A DNA stretch of 64,000 nucleotides from contig NZ_MRTD01000007.1 in the NCBI RefSeq assembly GCF_001956295.1, positions 292,416 to 356,415 of the forward strand, in the 5' to 3' direction. Of the stretch, positions 53,379 to 63,964 are shown one piece after another; the stretch's first letter is position 1; every line of letters starts with the position of its first letter. The notes beneath the pieces are model-generated. The model saw only the letters and a list, made by a program, of their open reading frames with translations. It had not been told where the DNA came from and did not search any database. The DNA comes from Paenibacillus sp. FSL A5-0031 (lineage in GTDB: Bacteria > Bacillota > Bacilli > Paenibacillales > Paenibacillaceae). A program made the translations under genes and the position numbers.

Positions 53379-55205
53379 ATGAATATAAGTCAAATGATGC
53401 GAAGCTTCTTAGGAGAGGCTTCTAGTGCGGATACACGAGCTGTGGAGCTTAAAGTTGGACAAGTGGTAAGAGGCGTCATCTTGCAGGTGATGGAAAATAA
53501 CGAAGCGCTCGTACAAATTAACGGTGTACAAGTGCGTGCAAAGCTAGAGCTGCCGCTTCAAGTGGGACAATCAGCAATGCTTCAAGTGCAGCCTCAATCA
53601 AGCGGAGCGCTTGTAATGCTTAAACAGGTTGAACCTGGTCAAGTGGGATTGCCTGATGATACGTTCAAGGAATGGGCTAAACAGCTGGCATTGCCAGAGC
53701 AGAAATGGGCTGCACAGATCGTAAAGGATTTGCGGAAGGAAGGCGTTATTCTGAACCGCGACGTTGCGCAAGCCTTTCAACAAGCTGCATCCGCGATGCC
53801 GGCTGGTGGAGATGCAGAGCAATGGATGCAGTCCGCTGCCGCAACCTTTAAAAGAGGGCTGCCTATGACTGGCGCTACTGTAGGTGCGATGCAGCAGGTT
53901 ATGTTCGGGCGCAGCACGCATGAGCTGCTTGAGACGTTGCAGCAGCAAATTACTTCATTCACGAGCGTTTCGGATGAAGGGACAGTTGAAACAAAAGCCG
54001 CAACTCAAGCAGCTGCACGTGTGCAAGCGCTTCTGACGGAAGGGCTCGAGCTGCTTCGTGGAGTGACGGCTGAGTCTGGTGCACCAAGATCAGGAGAGGC
54101 CGTTACAAAGGACATATCCAATGCAAAGCAACTAAGCGCGCAAATCGTCAAAACGGACTTGCCGCAGGCAACTGCAGCACCTGTCGCTATGTCTGAGGAC
54201 GAAGCTCCGGATCAACAAGCTAATCCTCAAGCGGCTAGAGCATTAGCCAGTCAGTCAAGTCAGCCCAACTGGCTGGGACAGATGATGAAATGGATGGGCG
54301 TCGATCATGAGCTTCAGCTTGCCAAAGTTTTTACAGCGGATACTCAATTGAGCCAGCAAGCGCCTGCTTCTCAGCCAGCAACAACGGAAACTGCTGCGAA
54401 GCCGGCGACTGTAACGTCTGCTTCAGCACCATCGCTGCAGACTCCTATCGTCGAGGCTAACAGCAAAGAAGCTGCTCCAACCGTTATGTTGTCAAAACCA
54501 GCAGAGTTTGAAACCGCGGATTCTCAGCAAGCAAGGCTGCCGGATCAAAAGCATATTGTCGAACGAGCAGCATTAGCCGTTCTTTCGACCGTTGCAGATA
54601 GCATTCCAATGACGGATTCTGCTCCGCCTGCTCAGCAGGAATCGTTGAAAAGCGCATTGCTAGCTCTTGTTTCATCGGATCATACACCTCCTGCGCTCAA
54701 GGAGACAGCGCAGCAGCTTGTACAGCAAATAACAGGCCAGCAGCTTTTGCTTACTCCTGAGCGGAATAGCTCGGTTCTCACGCATGTGACGATGTTTATT
54801 CCAATCAATAACGCAGACGGCAAACAAACCGCTTCGGTTCATATTCAAACAAGAAGAGGACGAAAAGGAGAGCTTGACGCTTCCAATTGCAGATTGCTCT
54901 TTAATTTGTCGATGAATACGCTGGGCGATACGATGGTTGACGTAAATGTGATGGACAAGATTGTAAGTTTAAACTTGTGGAATGATCATCCTGCAATCTC
55001 ATCGCTTGCAGAAGGTTCTCGAAATGAAATTGCTGCCAGTTTGCAGCAAGCAGGCTATCAACTGCTTTCACTTCGAACAACGCCGCTTCCCAAAGCGGGG
55101 GAATCAAAGGTGGAAGCAGCATCAGCAGCAGTTAAGAACCAGCAAATGACGGATATGAGCGCCTTTGCAGCCAATCGTTACAAAGGAGTCGATTATCGTA
55201 TATGA
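53379..55205 (+). CDS. ylqG: YlqG-like protein with C-terminal flagellar hook-length-control (FliK) type domain
   Basis: A 608-residue protein. Residues about 20-90 look like a small beta domain (LKVGQVVRGVILQVMENN, QINGVQVRAKLELPLQVG). The middle (about 200-430) is low-complexity, rich in Ala, Gln, Ser, Thr and Pro. Residues about 465-575 resemble the FliK C-terminal domain: THVTMFIPINNADGKQ, GELDASNCRLLFNLSMNTLG, DVNVMDKIVSLNLW. It is the positional equivalent of B. subtilis ylqG, and its last codons overlap the FlhB-C-like ylqH. There is no signal peptide. The role is unknown; a link to export-type switching is inferred from the partner. Confidence 0.82.
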   Translation: MNISQMMRSFLGEASSADTRAVELKVGQVVRGVILQVMENNEALVQINGVQVRAKLELPLQVGQSAMLQVQPQSSGALVMLKQVEPGQVGLPDDTFKEWAKQLALPEQKWAAQIVKDLRKEGVILNRDVAQAFQQAASAMPAGGDAEQWMQSAAATFKRGLPMTGATVGAMQQVMFGRSTHELLETLQQQITSFTSVSDEGTVETKAATQAAARVQALLTEGLELLRGVTAESGAPRSGEAVTKDISNAKQLSAQIVKTDLPQATAAPVAMSEDEAPDQQANPQAARALASQSSQPNWLGQMMKWMGVDHELQLAKVFTADTQLSQQAPASQPATTETAAKPATVTSASAPSLQTPIVEANSKEAAPTVMLSKPAEFETADSQQARLPDQKHIVERAALAVLSTVADSIPMTDSAPPAQQESLKSALLALVSSDHTPPALKETAQQLVQQITGQQLLLTPERNSSVLTHVTMFIPINNADGKQTASVHIQTRRGRKGELDASNCRLLFNLSMNTLGDTMVDVNVMDKIVSLNLWNDHPAISSLAEGSRNEIAASLQQAGYQLLSLRTTPLPKAGESKVEAASAAVKNQQMTDMSAFAANRYKGVDYRI

Positions 55206-55510
55206 GCAGCGATCAGAGTGAAAATCAGCCACAAACGAAAGTCAGGAAAGCAGTCGCTTTAAAATACGAGCCAGGCGAACGTACTGCTCCGGTTATGGTT
55301 GCGAAAGGGAAAGGGCATTTGGCGGATCTCATCCTTGAGAAAGCGAAGGAAAATGGCATTCCTGTACAAGAGGATTCCTCGTTAGTAGAAGTGCTCTCTA
55401 AGCTTGATATCGATCAAGAAATTCCGGGCGAGCTGTATACGCTCGTCGCAGAAATTTTAAGCTTTGTTTATCGTTCTGACCGAAAAGCGAGGGAAATGAT
55501 AGATGGGTGA
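55202..55510 (+). CDS. ylqH: FlhB C-terminal-domain homologue YlqH
   Basis: A 102-residue stand-alone homologue of the cytoplasmic FlhB/YscU C-terminal domain: KAVALKYEPGERTAPVMVAKG and LADLILEKAKENGIPVQEDSSL. The autocleavage motif NPTH expected just before AVALKY is replaced by KVRK, so self-cleavage is not expected. No membrane segment is present. It overlaps ylqG by 4 nt and yraN by 8 nt, so all three are probably translated together. Confidence 0.9.
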   Translation: MSSDQSENQPQTKVRKAVALKYEPGERTAPVMVAKGKGHLADLILEKAKENGIPVQEDSSLVEVLSKLDIDQEIPGELYTLVAEILSFVYRSDRKAREMIDG

Positions 55511-55907
55511 TGATGAGGGAAGAGCGAGTGGGACGCGGAAACTAGATCATAGGAAAGCTACGGGTCAGCTTGGCGAGGATGCAGCTTGTTTGTATTTAAT
55601 AGAAGCGAATTATAATATTCTCACGCAGAATTGGCGATGTAGAATAGGAGAAATTGATATTATTGCTGAACATTCTGATAGATTTGTATTTGTAGAGGTG
55701 CGTACGAGAAAAGAAGGCGGTAAATACGGCACAGCCGCGGAGTCGGTGGATTATCGCAAGCAACAGAAGGTAAGGGACGCGGCTCAAGTTTATTTACGCA
55801 GTGTTGGGCGCTCAGATGCATCCATTCGCTTTGATGTTATTGCGATAACGTTGAGCCGTGCAGATGAGAGCATCATTTCTTTAAAGCATTTTGAGGCAGC
55901 GTTCTAA
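55503..55907 (+). CDS. yraN: YraN/UPF0102 family endonuclease-like protein
   Basis: A 134-residue protein of the UPF0102 family with a restriction-endonuclease-like core: GQLGEDAACLYLIEANYNIL at the start, then CRIGEIDIIAEHSDRFVFVEVRTRK, which contains the E-xD-ExK pattern (EIDII, FVEVR). Its role is not established, but it accompanies comM and dprA in several genomes. It overlaps ylqH by 8 nt. A terminator follows. Confidence 0.9.
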   Translation: MGDDEGRASGTRKLDHRKATGQLGEDAACLYLIEANYNILTQNWRCRIGEIDIIAEHSDRFVFVEVRTRKEGGKYGTAAESVDYRKQQKVRDAAQVYLRSVGRSDASIRFDVIAITLSRADESIISLKHFEAAF

Positions 55908-55923
55908 AATGGTAACAAATTGT

Positions 55924-55966
55924 ACTTTCTCTGATGGGAGCTAACCTACAGAGAAAGTTTTTTTAT
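55924..55966 (+). terminator. Intrinsic terminator after yraN (convergent with comM)
   Basis: ACTTTCTCTG pairs perfectly with CAGAGAAAGT around a 15-nt loop, followed by TTTTTTATT. Confidence 0.9.
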
Positions 55967-57534
55967 TAAGAAAGCGGCTTATCAAGCCCGCGATATTGAA
56001 TAGCTTCCGCGATATGCATCGTATCGACTGCGTCGCTTGCTTCAAGATCGGCTATGGTGCGTGCCAGCTTCAGCATTCTATCGTATGCCCGCATACTGAT
56101 TCCAAGCGCTTCAAAAGCACTTTCCAGCAGGCTTGCGGCTTCCGGCTTTATATTTACAGACCTTCGAAGGGCAGCGCCGTTTAATGATCCAATAGGATTG
56201 AGACTCATGCCTGCTGTGCGTTCTTGTTTAAAGGCATATGCACCCAGCACCAGCTGCTTCATTTGGGCAGTATTAAGTGATGGACCAGTTGAAGCATGCT
56301 CTAAAGAAATGGGTCTTGGCACTTCTAGCTGTAAATCTATTCGATCAAGCAATGGACCTGAAATCTTAGAACGATAACGGCTAATGAGTGTAGCGCTGCA
56401 AGTGCAGCGTTTATCGCCATACTCATGCCCGTAATAGCCGCATGGACACGGATTAAAGGAGGCAGCCAGCATAATGCTGGCTGGAAATTGGAACACGGCT
56501 TTGGAGCGGGAAATGGTTACTATACGATCCTCCAGCGGCTGACGCAAAACCTCAAGCACCTGTCTCGGAAATTCTGGTAATTCATCAAGAAACAACACGC
56601 CGCGATGAGCAAGTGTAACTTCTCCCGGCTTCGGGATAGAGCCACCGCCAATCAGTCCGCCGGACGATATGGTATGATGCGGAGCGCGAAATGGTGGATG
56701 TGTAATAAGGCCGTGAGAGCTATCCAGCAGCTTGCCAGCCACACTATAAATTTTCGTAACCTCCAGCGCTTCTTGTTCAGTCAATAAGGGCAGTATCCCC
56801 GGCAGACGCCGAATCATCATTGTTTTACCCGTGCCTGGAGGTCCGCTGAGCAATATATTGTGTTTGCCGGCCGCGGCTATAAGCATAGCTCGTTTGGCTT
56901 GATGCTGACCGATAACATCTCCATAATCACCAATTTCATCTTGCTTATCTAGAAATGCTTTGTTTTCACTTTGACTAATGCTGGAATCGTTTCTATGATC
57001 GACACGAATATCGTTCCAGTCGGATTGTTTCTTTTTGATTAAATCAAGCTCTTTCAGGTGGCTTAGCGCAAACAAATCCATATCTGAAATCCAGATGGCT
57101 TCCTTGACGTTCGCGACAGGCAGCAAGACACGCTTAAAGCCAAGTCGTTTCGCTTGTTCAATCATGGCAAGTACGCCGGCTACCGGACGGACATTGCCGT
57201 TAAGTGAGAGCTCTCCAAGAAGAAGCGTATTCTCAAAAGGGGCAATGCTAATTTGTCCGCTAGCAGTTAAGATGCCCGCCGCAATGGCTAAGTCAAAGGA
57301 AGTGCCTTCCTTGCGCAAATCGGCAGGAGCTAGATTAACCGTAATTCTGTCCATAGGAAAAGTAAAACCACTATTTTTTAGAGCGGCTCGAACACGTTCA
57401 ACAGATTCGCGAACAGCAGGATCAGGCAAACCCACTACGTTGATTTGGGGTAGCCCACTTGAAATATCAACCTCAACCGAAATGCTTTTACCATCAACTC
57501 CATAAACGCTTGCGCTTTGAATTAAACTAAACAC
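55966..57534 (-). CDS. comM: ComM/YifB family Mg-chelatase-like AAA+ ATPase
   Basis: A 522-residue protein. An N-terminal LonC/ChlI-like domain (SASVYGVDGKSISVEVDI, GLPDPAVRESVERVRAALK) precedes an AAA+ domain with Walker A LLSGPPGTGKTMMIRRLPG and Walker B GVLFLDELPEF, then FNPCPCGYYGHEYGDKRC with zinc-ligand-like cysteines and a C-terminal YifB block. ComM is a branch-migration helicase acting in natural transformation (known from other bacteria). GTG 57534 gives the family start (FSLIQSASVYGVDG) and follows GGGGGTG by 9 nt; earlier in-frame starts exist. It is near dprA and topA. Confidence 0.93.
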   Translation of the reverse strand: MFSLIQSASVYGVDGKSISVEVDISSGLPQINVVGLPDPAVRESVERVRAALKNSGFTFPMDRITVNLAPADLRKEGTSFDLAIAAGILTASGQISIAPFENTLLLGELSLNGNVRPVAGVLAMIEQAKRLGFKRVLLPVANVKEAIWISDMDLFALSHLKELDLIKKKQSDWNDIRVDHRNDSSISQSENKAFLDKQDEIGDYGDVIGQHQAKRAMLIAAAGKHNILLSGPPGTGKTMMIRRLPGILPLLTEQEALEVTKIYSVAGKLLDSSHGLITHPPFRAPHHTISSGGLIGGGSIPKPGEVTLAHRGVLFLDELPEFPRQVLEVLRQPLEDRIVTISRSKAVFQFPASIMLAASFNPCPCGYYGHEYGDKRCTCSATLISRYRSKISGPLLDRIDLQLEVPRPISLEHASTGPSLNTAQMKQLVLGAYAFKQERTAGMSLNPIGSLNGAALRRSVNIKPEAASLLESAFEALGISMRAYDRMLKLARTIADLEASDAVDTMHIAEAIQYRGLDKPLS

Positions 57535-57884
57535 GACAAAAAGCACCCCCATATGTGTGAATGAAGGTGCTTCCTTACGATTCCGTTCCATCGTTATGAA
57601 TTTGCCAATATCATAATTTAGTTATCTTCAAATTGTCAATATTTAAAATGTTTCGGGTATGATTTTTAGGATTGGGTCATACTAAAGGGCGTGGTATTTT
57701 CCCTTATAAAACGAGCATTCCAGCTGGTTTTATCGCTTTAATCTCATTTTGAGATGAAACCCATATCAAAAAAGCCGTATTAATTATGTGTGAAAGTAAG
57801 GTAACTGGCGGGGAAAGGTGCTACAATAATAGAGGTTTGTGTACATATGACTGATTTCAGTCTGTGAAATGGAGGATTTCAACA

Positions 57885-59045
57885 ATGAATATCCATGAAT
57901 ATCAAGGGAAAGCGGTCCTTAAACAGTATGGTGTCGTCGTACCTGAAGGTAAAGTAGCCTTCACTGTAGACGAAGCTGTTGAAGCGGCTAAATCGCTCGG
58001 AACAAAGGTTGTTGTCGTGAAAGCACAAATTCACGCTGGCGGCCGTGGTAAAGCGGGCGGAGTTAAAGTAGCAAAAAATCTTGATGAAGTGCGCGCTTAT
58101 GCTAGTGAGATTCTAGGTAAAGTGCTTGTTACGCATCAAACAGGTCCAGAAGGCAAGGAAGTCAAACGTCTTCTGATCGAAGAAGGCTGCGACATTAAGA
58201 AAGAATATTATATCGGCGTAGTATTAGACCGTGGTACAGGTCGTGTCGTTATGATGGCTTCGGAAGAGGGCGGCACTGAGATTGAAGAAGTTGCTGAGCA
58301 CTCCCCGGAGAAAATCATTAAGGAGATCGTTGATCCAGCTGTTGGCTTGCAAGCGTTCCAAGCGCGCAAACTAGCTTATGCAATCAACATTCCTAATGAG
58401 CTTGTTAACAAAGCAGTTAAGTTCATGATTTCTCTCTACACAGCTTTTGTTGAGAAAGATGCATCCATTGCAGAAATCAATCCGCTTGTTGTAACTGGCG
58501 ACGGACAAGTTATTGCTCTTGATGCTAAATTGAACTTCGACTCAAATGCTCTTTATCGTCACAAAGATATCGTTGAGCTTCGCGATTTGGAAGAAGAAGA
58601 CGCGAAAGAAATTGAAGCGTCCAAATACGACCTTAGCTACATCGCTCTTGACGGCAACATCGGTTGCTTGGTCAACGGTGCAGGCCTAGCGATGGCAACA
58701 ATGGATATTATTAAATATTACGGCGGCGACCCTGCCAACTTCCTAGACGTAGGGGGCGGTGCTACAGCTGAGAAGGTAACTGAAGCGTTCAAAATCATTT
58801 TGTCTGATGAAAAAGTTAAAGGTATTTTCGTTAACATTTTCGGCGGCATTATGCGTTGTGACGTAATTGCAAATGGCGTTGTCGAAGCAGCGAAGCAAGT
58901 CGGTCTTGACCGTCCGCTCGTTGTTCGTCTTGAAGGCACTAACGTAGACCTCGGCAAAACTATTTTGAAAGAATCGGGATTGAACATCGTGGCTGCGGAT
59001 TCCATGGCGGACGGCGCGCAGAAGATTGTCGCTCTCGTGAAATAA
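57885..59045 (+). CDS. sucC: Succinyl-CoA synthetase, beta subunit
   Basis: A 386-residue ADP-forming beta subunit. [20 protein letters not shown] starts the ATP-grasp domain; [16 protein letters not shown] and IAEINPLVV carry nucleotide and metal sites; the C-terminal domain has [19 protein letters not shown] and [10 protein letters not shown]. It acts in the TCA cycle. ATG 57885 follows GGAGG by 9 nt. sucD follows 59 bp downstream. Confidence 0.98.
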   Translation: MNIHEYQGKAVLKQYGVVVPEGKVAFTVDEAVEAAKSLGTKVVVVKAQIHAGGRGKAGGVKVAKNLDEVRAYASEILGKVLVTHQTGPEGKEVKRLLIEEGCDIKKEYYIGVVLDRGTGRVVMMASEEGGTEIEEVAEHSPEKIIKEIVDPAVGLQAFQARKLAYAINIPNELVNKAVKFMISLYTAFVEKDASIAEINPLVVTGDGQVIALDAKLNFDSNALYRHKDIVELRDLEEEDAKEIEASKYDLSYIALDGNIGCLVNGAGLAMATMDIIKYYGGDPANFLDVGGGATAEKVTEAFKIILSDEKVKGIFVNIFGGIMRCDVIANGVVEAAKQVGLDRPLVVRLEGTNVDLGKTILKESGLNIVAADSMADGAQKIVALVK

Positions 59046-59104
59046 GATAACTTGCTGTGTGGCATAGGCCGCATACGAATTCATTCAGGGGATGTGAGTT
59101 AAGA

Positions 59105-60037
59105 GTGAGCATTTTGGTTAATAAAGATACAAAAGTCATTACCCAAGGTATTACAGGAGCAACTGGCTTGTTCCATACCAAAGGCGGATTGGAATACGGT
59201 ACGCAAATGGTCGGCGGCGTAACACCTGGTAAAGGTGGCACAAACGTTGATATTACACTTGATAACGGCACGCTCGTATCATTGCCTGTTTTCAACACGG
59301 TTGCTCAAGCAAAAGCTGCTACTGGCGCTAATGCTTCAGTTATCTATGTACCACCTGCATTTGCTGCAGATGCAATCATGGAAGCGGTTGACGCTGAGCT
59401 TGATCTTGTTATCTGTATTACAGAAGGCATTCCCGTGCTTGATATGGTAAAAGTTAAGCGTTATATGGACGGCAGCAAAACCGTTCTTATCGGACCTAAC
59501 TGCCCAGGCGTAATTACGCCGGATGAATGCAAAATCGGCATTATGCCTGGTTACATTCATACAGCTGGACATGTTGGCGTAATTTCTCGCTCAGGAACAT
59601 TGACTTATGAAGCGGTTCATCAATTGACGACTCGTGGAATTGGACAATCTTCTGCAGTAGGAATCGGCGGCGACCCGGTTAAGGGCTCTGAGTTTATCGA
59701 TATCTTGAATCTTTTCAATGAAGATCCAGATACCTACGCGGTAATCATGATTGGTGAAATCGGCGGTACAGCAGAGGAAGAAGCTGCTGAGTGGATTAAA
59801 GCAAACATGAAAAAACCAGTTGTAGGCTTCATTGGCGGCGCAACAGCGCCTCCGGGCAAACGGATGGGACATGCTGGCGCAATCATTTCCGGTGGTAAAG
59901 GAACAGCTGCTGAAAAAATCGCAACGCTTGAAGCTTGCGGCATTAAAGTAGCTCCAACACCATCTGAGATGGGTTCAACGCTTGTGAGTGTTCTTGAAGA
60001 GCAAGGCCTTCTTGAAAAATGTATCACACGCAAATAA
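59105..60037 (+). CDS. sucD: Succinyl-CoA synthetase, alpha subunit
   Basis: A 310-residue alpha subunit. The CoA-binding Rossmann part has [20 protein letters not shown] and [20 protein letters not shown]; the phosphorylated histidine is His256 in MGHAGAII. It forms a heteromer with SucC. GTG 59105 gives the usual start; an upstream in-frame reading has none of the family features. A terminator follows. Confidence 0.97.
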   Translation: MSILVNKDTKVITQGITGATGLFHTKGGLEYGTQMVGGVTPGKGGTNVDITLDNGTLVSLPVFNTVAQAKAATGANASVIYVPPAFAADAIMEAVDAELDLVICITEGIPVLDMVKVKRYMDGSKTVLIGPNCPGVITPDECKIGIMPGYIHTAGHVGVISRSGTLTYEAVHQLTTRGIGQSSAVGIGGDPVKGSEFIDILNLFNEDPDTYAVIMIGEIGGTAEEEAAEWIKANMKKPVVGFIGGATAPPGKRMGHAGAIISGGKGTAAEKIATLEACGIKVAPTPSEMGSTLVSVLEEQGLLEKCITRK

Positions 60038-60060
60038 TTATATAGTTTGATCTAAGGTAA

Positions 60061-60111
60061 GCAACCTTTCAACGACCCGATAACGGGAGTTGGAAGGTTG
60101 CTTTTTTTTTT
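60061..60111 (+). terminator. Intrinsic terminator after sucD
   Basis: GCAACCTT...CAAC pairs with GTTGGAAGGTTGC around an inner CCG/CGG pair, followed by ten T. Confidence 0.95.
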
Positions 60112-60214
60112 GCGGATTGCCATTATTTTATCGGCTGACTTGCATTCTTATGCTATCTACCGCACAATAGATAAGTATGTAGGCCAGCCCGAGTAGAGAA
60201 GGGGCTTGGTACTG

Positions 60215-61348
60215 ATGACTAAAAAACAAGATATTCGTAGACAAATGGTTATTGCCTTTCACGAAATTCCTGGCATAGGATGGCATGCAATTCAGAAGGC
60301 TGTTCACCATGAATTTTGGAATAAACGATCATGGAGCATAGAAGATTTACTTGCTATAGGCCTGCATCGCGGTCAAGCGAAAGCAGCGGCTGAACGTTAT
60401 GCTGAGCGGCCATGGATTTTGACAGAAGATCCGTCAGAAGCAGTTGCTGCAGTAAATGCAATCGCATTAACGCCTTATGATACCGAATATCCGAAAATTT
60501 TAAGAGAGATTGCACAGCCGCCTTGGGTCTTGTATGCTAGAGGACGTCTTGAGCTGCTGCAGCGTCCAGCAATTGCAGTAGTAGGTACAAGAGTGCCGAC
60601 CGCATATGGCAGGCAATCAGCGACTATGCTTGCACAGGAGCTTTCCTCTGCAGGATTGACGGTGGTTAGCGGCCTAGCCAAAGGTGTCGATAGCAAAGCC
60701 CATGAAGCAGCATTGTACGGAGCGGGAGGAACGATTGCTGTTCTGCCTACGCCTATTGATAAGTGTTATCCAACTGAGAATCTATCATTGTATCACAAAA
60801 TTGCCGAGCATGGCTTGCTCGTCTCAGAAACGCCAATCGGTACTCCGCTGCATCCTGGACAGTTTCCACAGCGCAATCGCATTATTGCGGCTTTATCTGT
60901 AGGAACGGTTATTGTGGAAGGCGCAACGAAGAGCGGCTCTCTGATTACAGCACAGCATGCAATGGACATGTCTCGGGAGTTGTTTGCTATACCCGGTCCA
61001 AACTTATCGCCTAAGAGTGAGGGGCCAAATGCACTCATCAAACGCGGAGAAGCAAAGCTTATTAGCTGCGTTGAAGACATTATCGATGAGCTGAATTGGC
61101 TGCCGGAAGCACTTAAAGCTTACAAGGAAGCAGATGCAGCGAACAAGTCCGAACAGGAATTAAATAAGCCGGAGCTCACGCCTGAGGAGAGTAAATTGAT
61201 TGCTTTTTTGCGAGATCAGCCCTTATCTATTAATGAGTTGCACGAGCTTTCCGCCTTCCCGTTTGGACATTTGAACGCACTTCTGCTAAATTTATGTATA
61301 AAACGCAAAATTGAATTGCAGCCCGGATCAATATATATTGCTTTATAG
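60215..61348 (+). CDS. dprA: DNA processing protein DprA (Smf)
   Basis: A 377-residue protein that loads RecA on incoming single-stranded DNA in transformation. The Rossmann-like core has [20 protein letters not shown] and [19 protein letters not shown], then [20 protein letters not shown] and [12 protein letters not shown]. The C-terminal part is a winged helix ([19 protein letters not shown]). ATG 60215 follows AAGGGGC. topA starts 28 bp after its stop. Confidence 0.96.
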   Translation: MTKKQDIRRQMVIAFHEIPGIGWHAIQKAVHHEFWNKRSWSIEDLLAIGLHRGQAKAAAERYAERPWILTEDPSEAVAAVNAIALTPYDTEYPKILREIAQPPWVLYARGRLELLQRPAIAVVGTRVPTAYGRQSATMLAQELSSAGLTVVSGLAKGVDSKAHEAALYGAGGTIAVLPTPIDKCYPTENLSLYHKIAEHGLLVSETPIGTPLHPGQFPQRNRIIAALSVGTVIVEGATKSGSLITAQHAMDMSRELFAIPGPNLSPKSEGPNALIKRGEAKLISCVEDIIDELNWLPEALKAYKEADAANKSEQELNKPELTPEESKLIAFLRDQPLSINELHELSAFPFGHLNALLLNLCIKRKIELQPGSIYIAL

Positions 61349-61376
61349 CTTGCAATGGAGAGAGGAGGCGCCTTAC

Positions 61377-63485
61377 ATGGCAGATTCTTTAGTTATCGTC
61401 GAATCACCCGCGAAAGCCAAAACGATTGGTAAATATCTTGGCAGTAAATATATCGTTAAAGCTTCTATGGGACATATTCGCGATTTGCCCAAAAGCCAGA
61501 TCGGCGTCGAGGTTGAAAATGATTTTAATCCTAAATACATAACCATCCGCGGCAAAGGCAGCATCCTCAAGGAATTGAAGGATGCCAGCAAAAAAGTGAA
61601 ACATGTCTTTCTAGCAGCCGATCCGGATCGCGAAGGTGAAGCGATTGCTTGGCATTTGGCGCATTATTTGGAGCTGGATGAGACCGATACTTGCCGCGTT
61701 GTATTTAATGAAATTACGAAGCAGGCCGTGAAGGATGCTTTTAAGACACCGCGCAAAATTAATATGGATTTAGTGAACGCGCAGCAGGCGAGACGGATTT
61801 TGGACCGATTGGTTGGTTACAAGATTAGTCCGCTCCTATGGAAAAAAGTGAAGAAGGGCTTGTCTGCCGGCAGGGTTCAATCGGTTGCCGTTAAGCTCAT
61901 CATCGATCGTGAGAACGAAATCGATGCATTCATCCCTGAGGAATACTGGTCCATCACTGCGAAGCTGACTCATGCAGGAATTCCTTTTGATGCGAAATAC
62001 CATTCCATTCATGGAGAAAAACGTGAGTTAGGCAAGGAAGCTGACGTTGAGGAAGTTCTCCAAGCGATGAAGGGCAGCAAGCTCACAGTCTCTGACGTGA
62101 GAGAGAAGGAGCGTCTACGCAATCCAGCGCCTCCATTTATAACGAGCTCCCTTCAACAGGAAGCGGCAAGGAAACTTGGCTTCCGGGCTTCTAAGACGAT
62201 GTCAGTAGCACAGCAGCTGTATGAAGGCGTTGAGCTGGGTAAAGAAGGTACAGTCGGTTTAATTACTTATATGAGAACCGATTCTACGCGCATCTCGCCT
62301 ATCGCTCAAGAAGAAGCGAAAGAATTCATTTCTGAGAAGTATGGCGAAGCTTTTGTGCCTGAACAACCGCGCATTTACACAAAGAAAAACAGCAACGCTC
62401 AAGACGCGCATGAAGCGATTCGGCCAACGTCCATATTAAGAGATCCCGAATCAATGAAACCGTTCTTGAGTCGTGATCAGCTGCGACTGTATAAGCTCGT
62501 ATGGGAACGTTTTGTATCGAGTCAGATGCAGTCGGCAGTGCTCGATACGATGACGGTGGATTTGCAGGCAGGCGATACAACGTTTAGAGCTACTGGTTCT
62601 AAAGTGAAATTTGCCGGCTTTATGAAGGTATATGTGGAAGGCAACGATGACGGCACAGTTGAAGAGCATAAGTTCTTGCCGCCTCTAGCCGCTGGAGATG
62701 TCATTCAATCTGAATCGATAGATCCAAAACAGCATTTTACGCAGCCGCCGCCACGTTTTTCGGAGGCACGACTAGTAAAGACGCTTGAGGAGCTCGGTAT
62801 AGGTCGTCCAAGTACGTATGCGCCGACACTGGAAACGATTCAGAAGCGCGGATACATTGCAATGGAAGAGAAAAAATTTATGCCAACTGAGCTTGGAGAT
62901 CTTGTCATTCAGCTCATGGAAGAGTTTTTCCCTGAAATTTTGGATGCGGAGTTCACAGCGAACATGGAAGGCAACCTCGACCATGTGGAAGAAGGCACAG
63001 AGGATTGGGTAAAGGTGCTCGCTACATTTTACGAATCCTTTGAGAAAAGATTAGAAGTTGCCGAAGATGAAATGAAGGAAATCGAAATTCAAGATGAGGT
63101 GTCTGATGAGCTTTGTGAGAAGTGCGGACGCCACTTAGTCTATAAAATGGGCCGATTCGGTAAGTTCCTTGCGTGCTCGGGCTTCCCGGATTGCCGCAAT
63201 ACGAAACCGATCGTCAAAGATATCGGTGTTACATGCCCGAAATGCGCAGAAGGCAAAATCATTGAGCGTCGGAGTAAAAAGGGACGTATATTTTATGGCT
63301 GTGATCAATATCCAGGCTGTGATTATGTGTCATGGGATAAACCGACGAACAAACCTTGCCCGCAATGCGGCGAGTCCAAGCTTGTTGAAAAGCGCAATCG
63401 CAGCGGAGCAAAGCTTCTTTGCCCAACATGTGATTATTCCGAAGAGGTATTGGATGAAGACGAGCAAGGTACCGATACGGATTAA
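61377..63485 (+). CDS. topA: DNA topoisomerase I
   Basis: A 702-residue type IA topoisomerase that relaxes negative supercoils. Toprim: [19 protein letters not shown] (Glu9) and [17 protein letters not shown]. The active-site Tyr298 is in [12 protein letters not shown]. Three C-terminal zinc-ribbon units follow (about 605-700): [11 protein letters not shown]...[20 protein letters not shown]...CDQYPGC and CPQCGESK...CPTC. ATG 61377 follows AGGAGG by 8 nt; the longer in-frame reading overlaps dprA and lacks a site. Confidence 0.98.
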   Translation: MADSLVIVESPAKAKTIGKYLGSKYIVKASMGHIRDLPKSQIGVEVENDFNPKYITIRGKGSILKELKDASKKVKHVFLAADPDREGEAIAWHLAHYLELDETDTCRVVFNEITKQAVKDAFKTPRKINMDLVNAQQARRILDRLVGYKISPLLWKKVKKGLSAGRVQSVAVKLIIDRENEIDAFIPEEYWSITAKLTHAGIPFDAKYHSIHGEKRELGKEADVEEVLQAMKGSKLTVSDVREKERLRNPAPPFITSSLQQEAARKLGFRASKTMSVAQQLYEGVELGKEGTVGLITYMRTDSTRISPIAQEEAKEFISEKYGEAFVPEQPRIYTKKNSNAQDAHEAIRPTSILRDPESMKPFLSRDQLRLYKLVWERFVSSQMQSAVLDTMTVDLQAGDTTFRATGSKVKFAGFMKVYVEGNDDGTVEEHKFLPPLAAGDVIQSESIDPKQHFTQPPPRFSEARLVKTLEELGIGRPSTYAPTLETIQKRGYIAMEEKKFMPTELGDLVIQLMEEFFPEILDAEFTANMEGNLDHVEEGTEDWVKVLATFYESFEKRLEVAEDEMKEIEIQDEVSDELCEKCGRHLVYKMGRFGKFLACSGFPDCRNTKPIVKDIGVTCPKCAEGKIIERRSKKGRIFYGCDQYPGCDYVSWDKPTNKPCPQCGESKLVEKRNRSGAKLLCPTCDYSEEVLDEDEQGTDTD

Positions 63486-63709
63486 TTAACCATGAGCTAG
63501 CAATAGCAGCCATACTACAGAATCGAATGACAACCGCCTTACCCGTCCTCCCTTCACAAAGGGGGGACACCGTTGTTAAACGGGCTATTAAGCTGCTGTA
63601 ATCGATTTATAATGGTTTCATTCATTCTGATGTTTCAAATGGCTTAAATCGCTCATATCGCACCAAAGCTTCTACTGTTTTTCACTCATGGGTGCTAATG
63701 TTTGTGCAT

Positions 63710-63895
63710 GCTGGAAGCATGTCACTAACTAATGAAAGAAATCTTTGTTTGTGAAAGCTGAACCCATATCACAATCTGGCGGAAGAGATCTTTGTTTGCA
63801 CAAGTTGAACTCATATCATTAACTGATGCTGATGGAAAAGATCTTTGTTTGCGCAAGCTGGAAGCGTGTCACGAAGTGACGGAAGCGATCTTACG
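63710..63895 (+). repeat. Degenerate tandem repeat, unit 47-53 bp, nearly four copies
   Basis: Units start at 63710, 63757, 63804 and 63857 (spacing 47, 47, 53 bp). Each has GCTGGAA/GCTGAAC, a CATATCAC-like block, GAAGAGATC and CTTTGTTTGC(G/A)CAA. The last unit lacks the end. Copies differ at roughly a quarter of positions by eye. Confidence 0.75.
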
Positions 63896-63964
63896 GCAAT
63901 GGGATGGATAACCGACTGATTAACACAGAGGTTAGTCCAATTGCAGGTGTCCAGAGGACGCAGT

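Noticed and set aside
63710..63895. CRISPR array
   Set aside because: Repeat units are contiguous and diverged along their whole length, with no identical repeats separated by unique spacers, and no cas genes are in the window.
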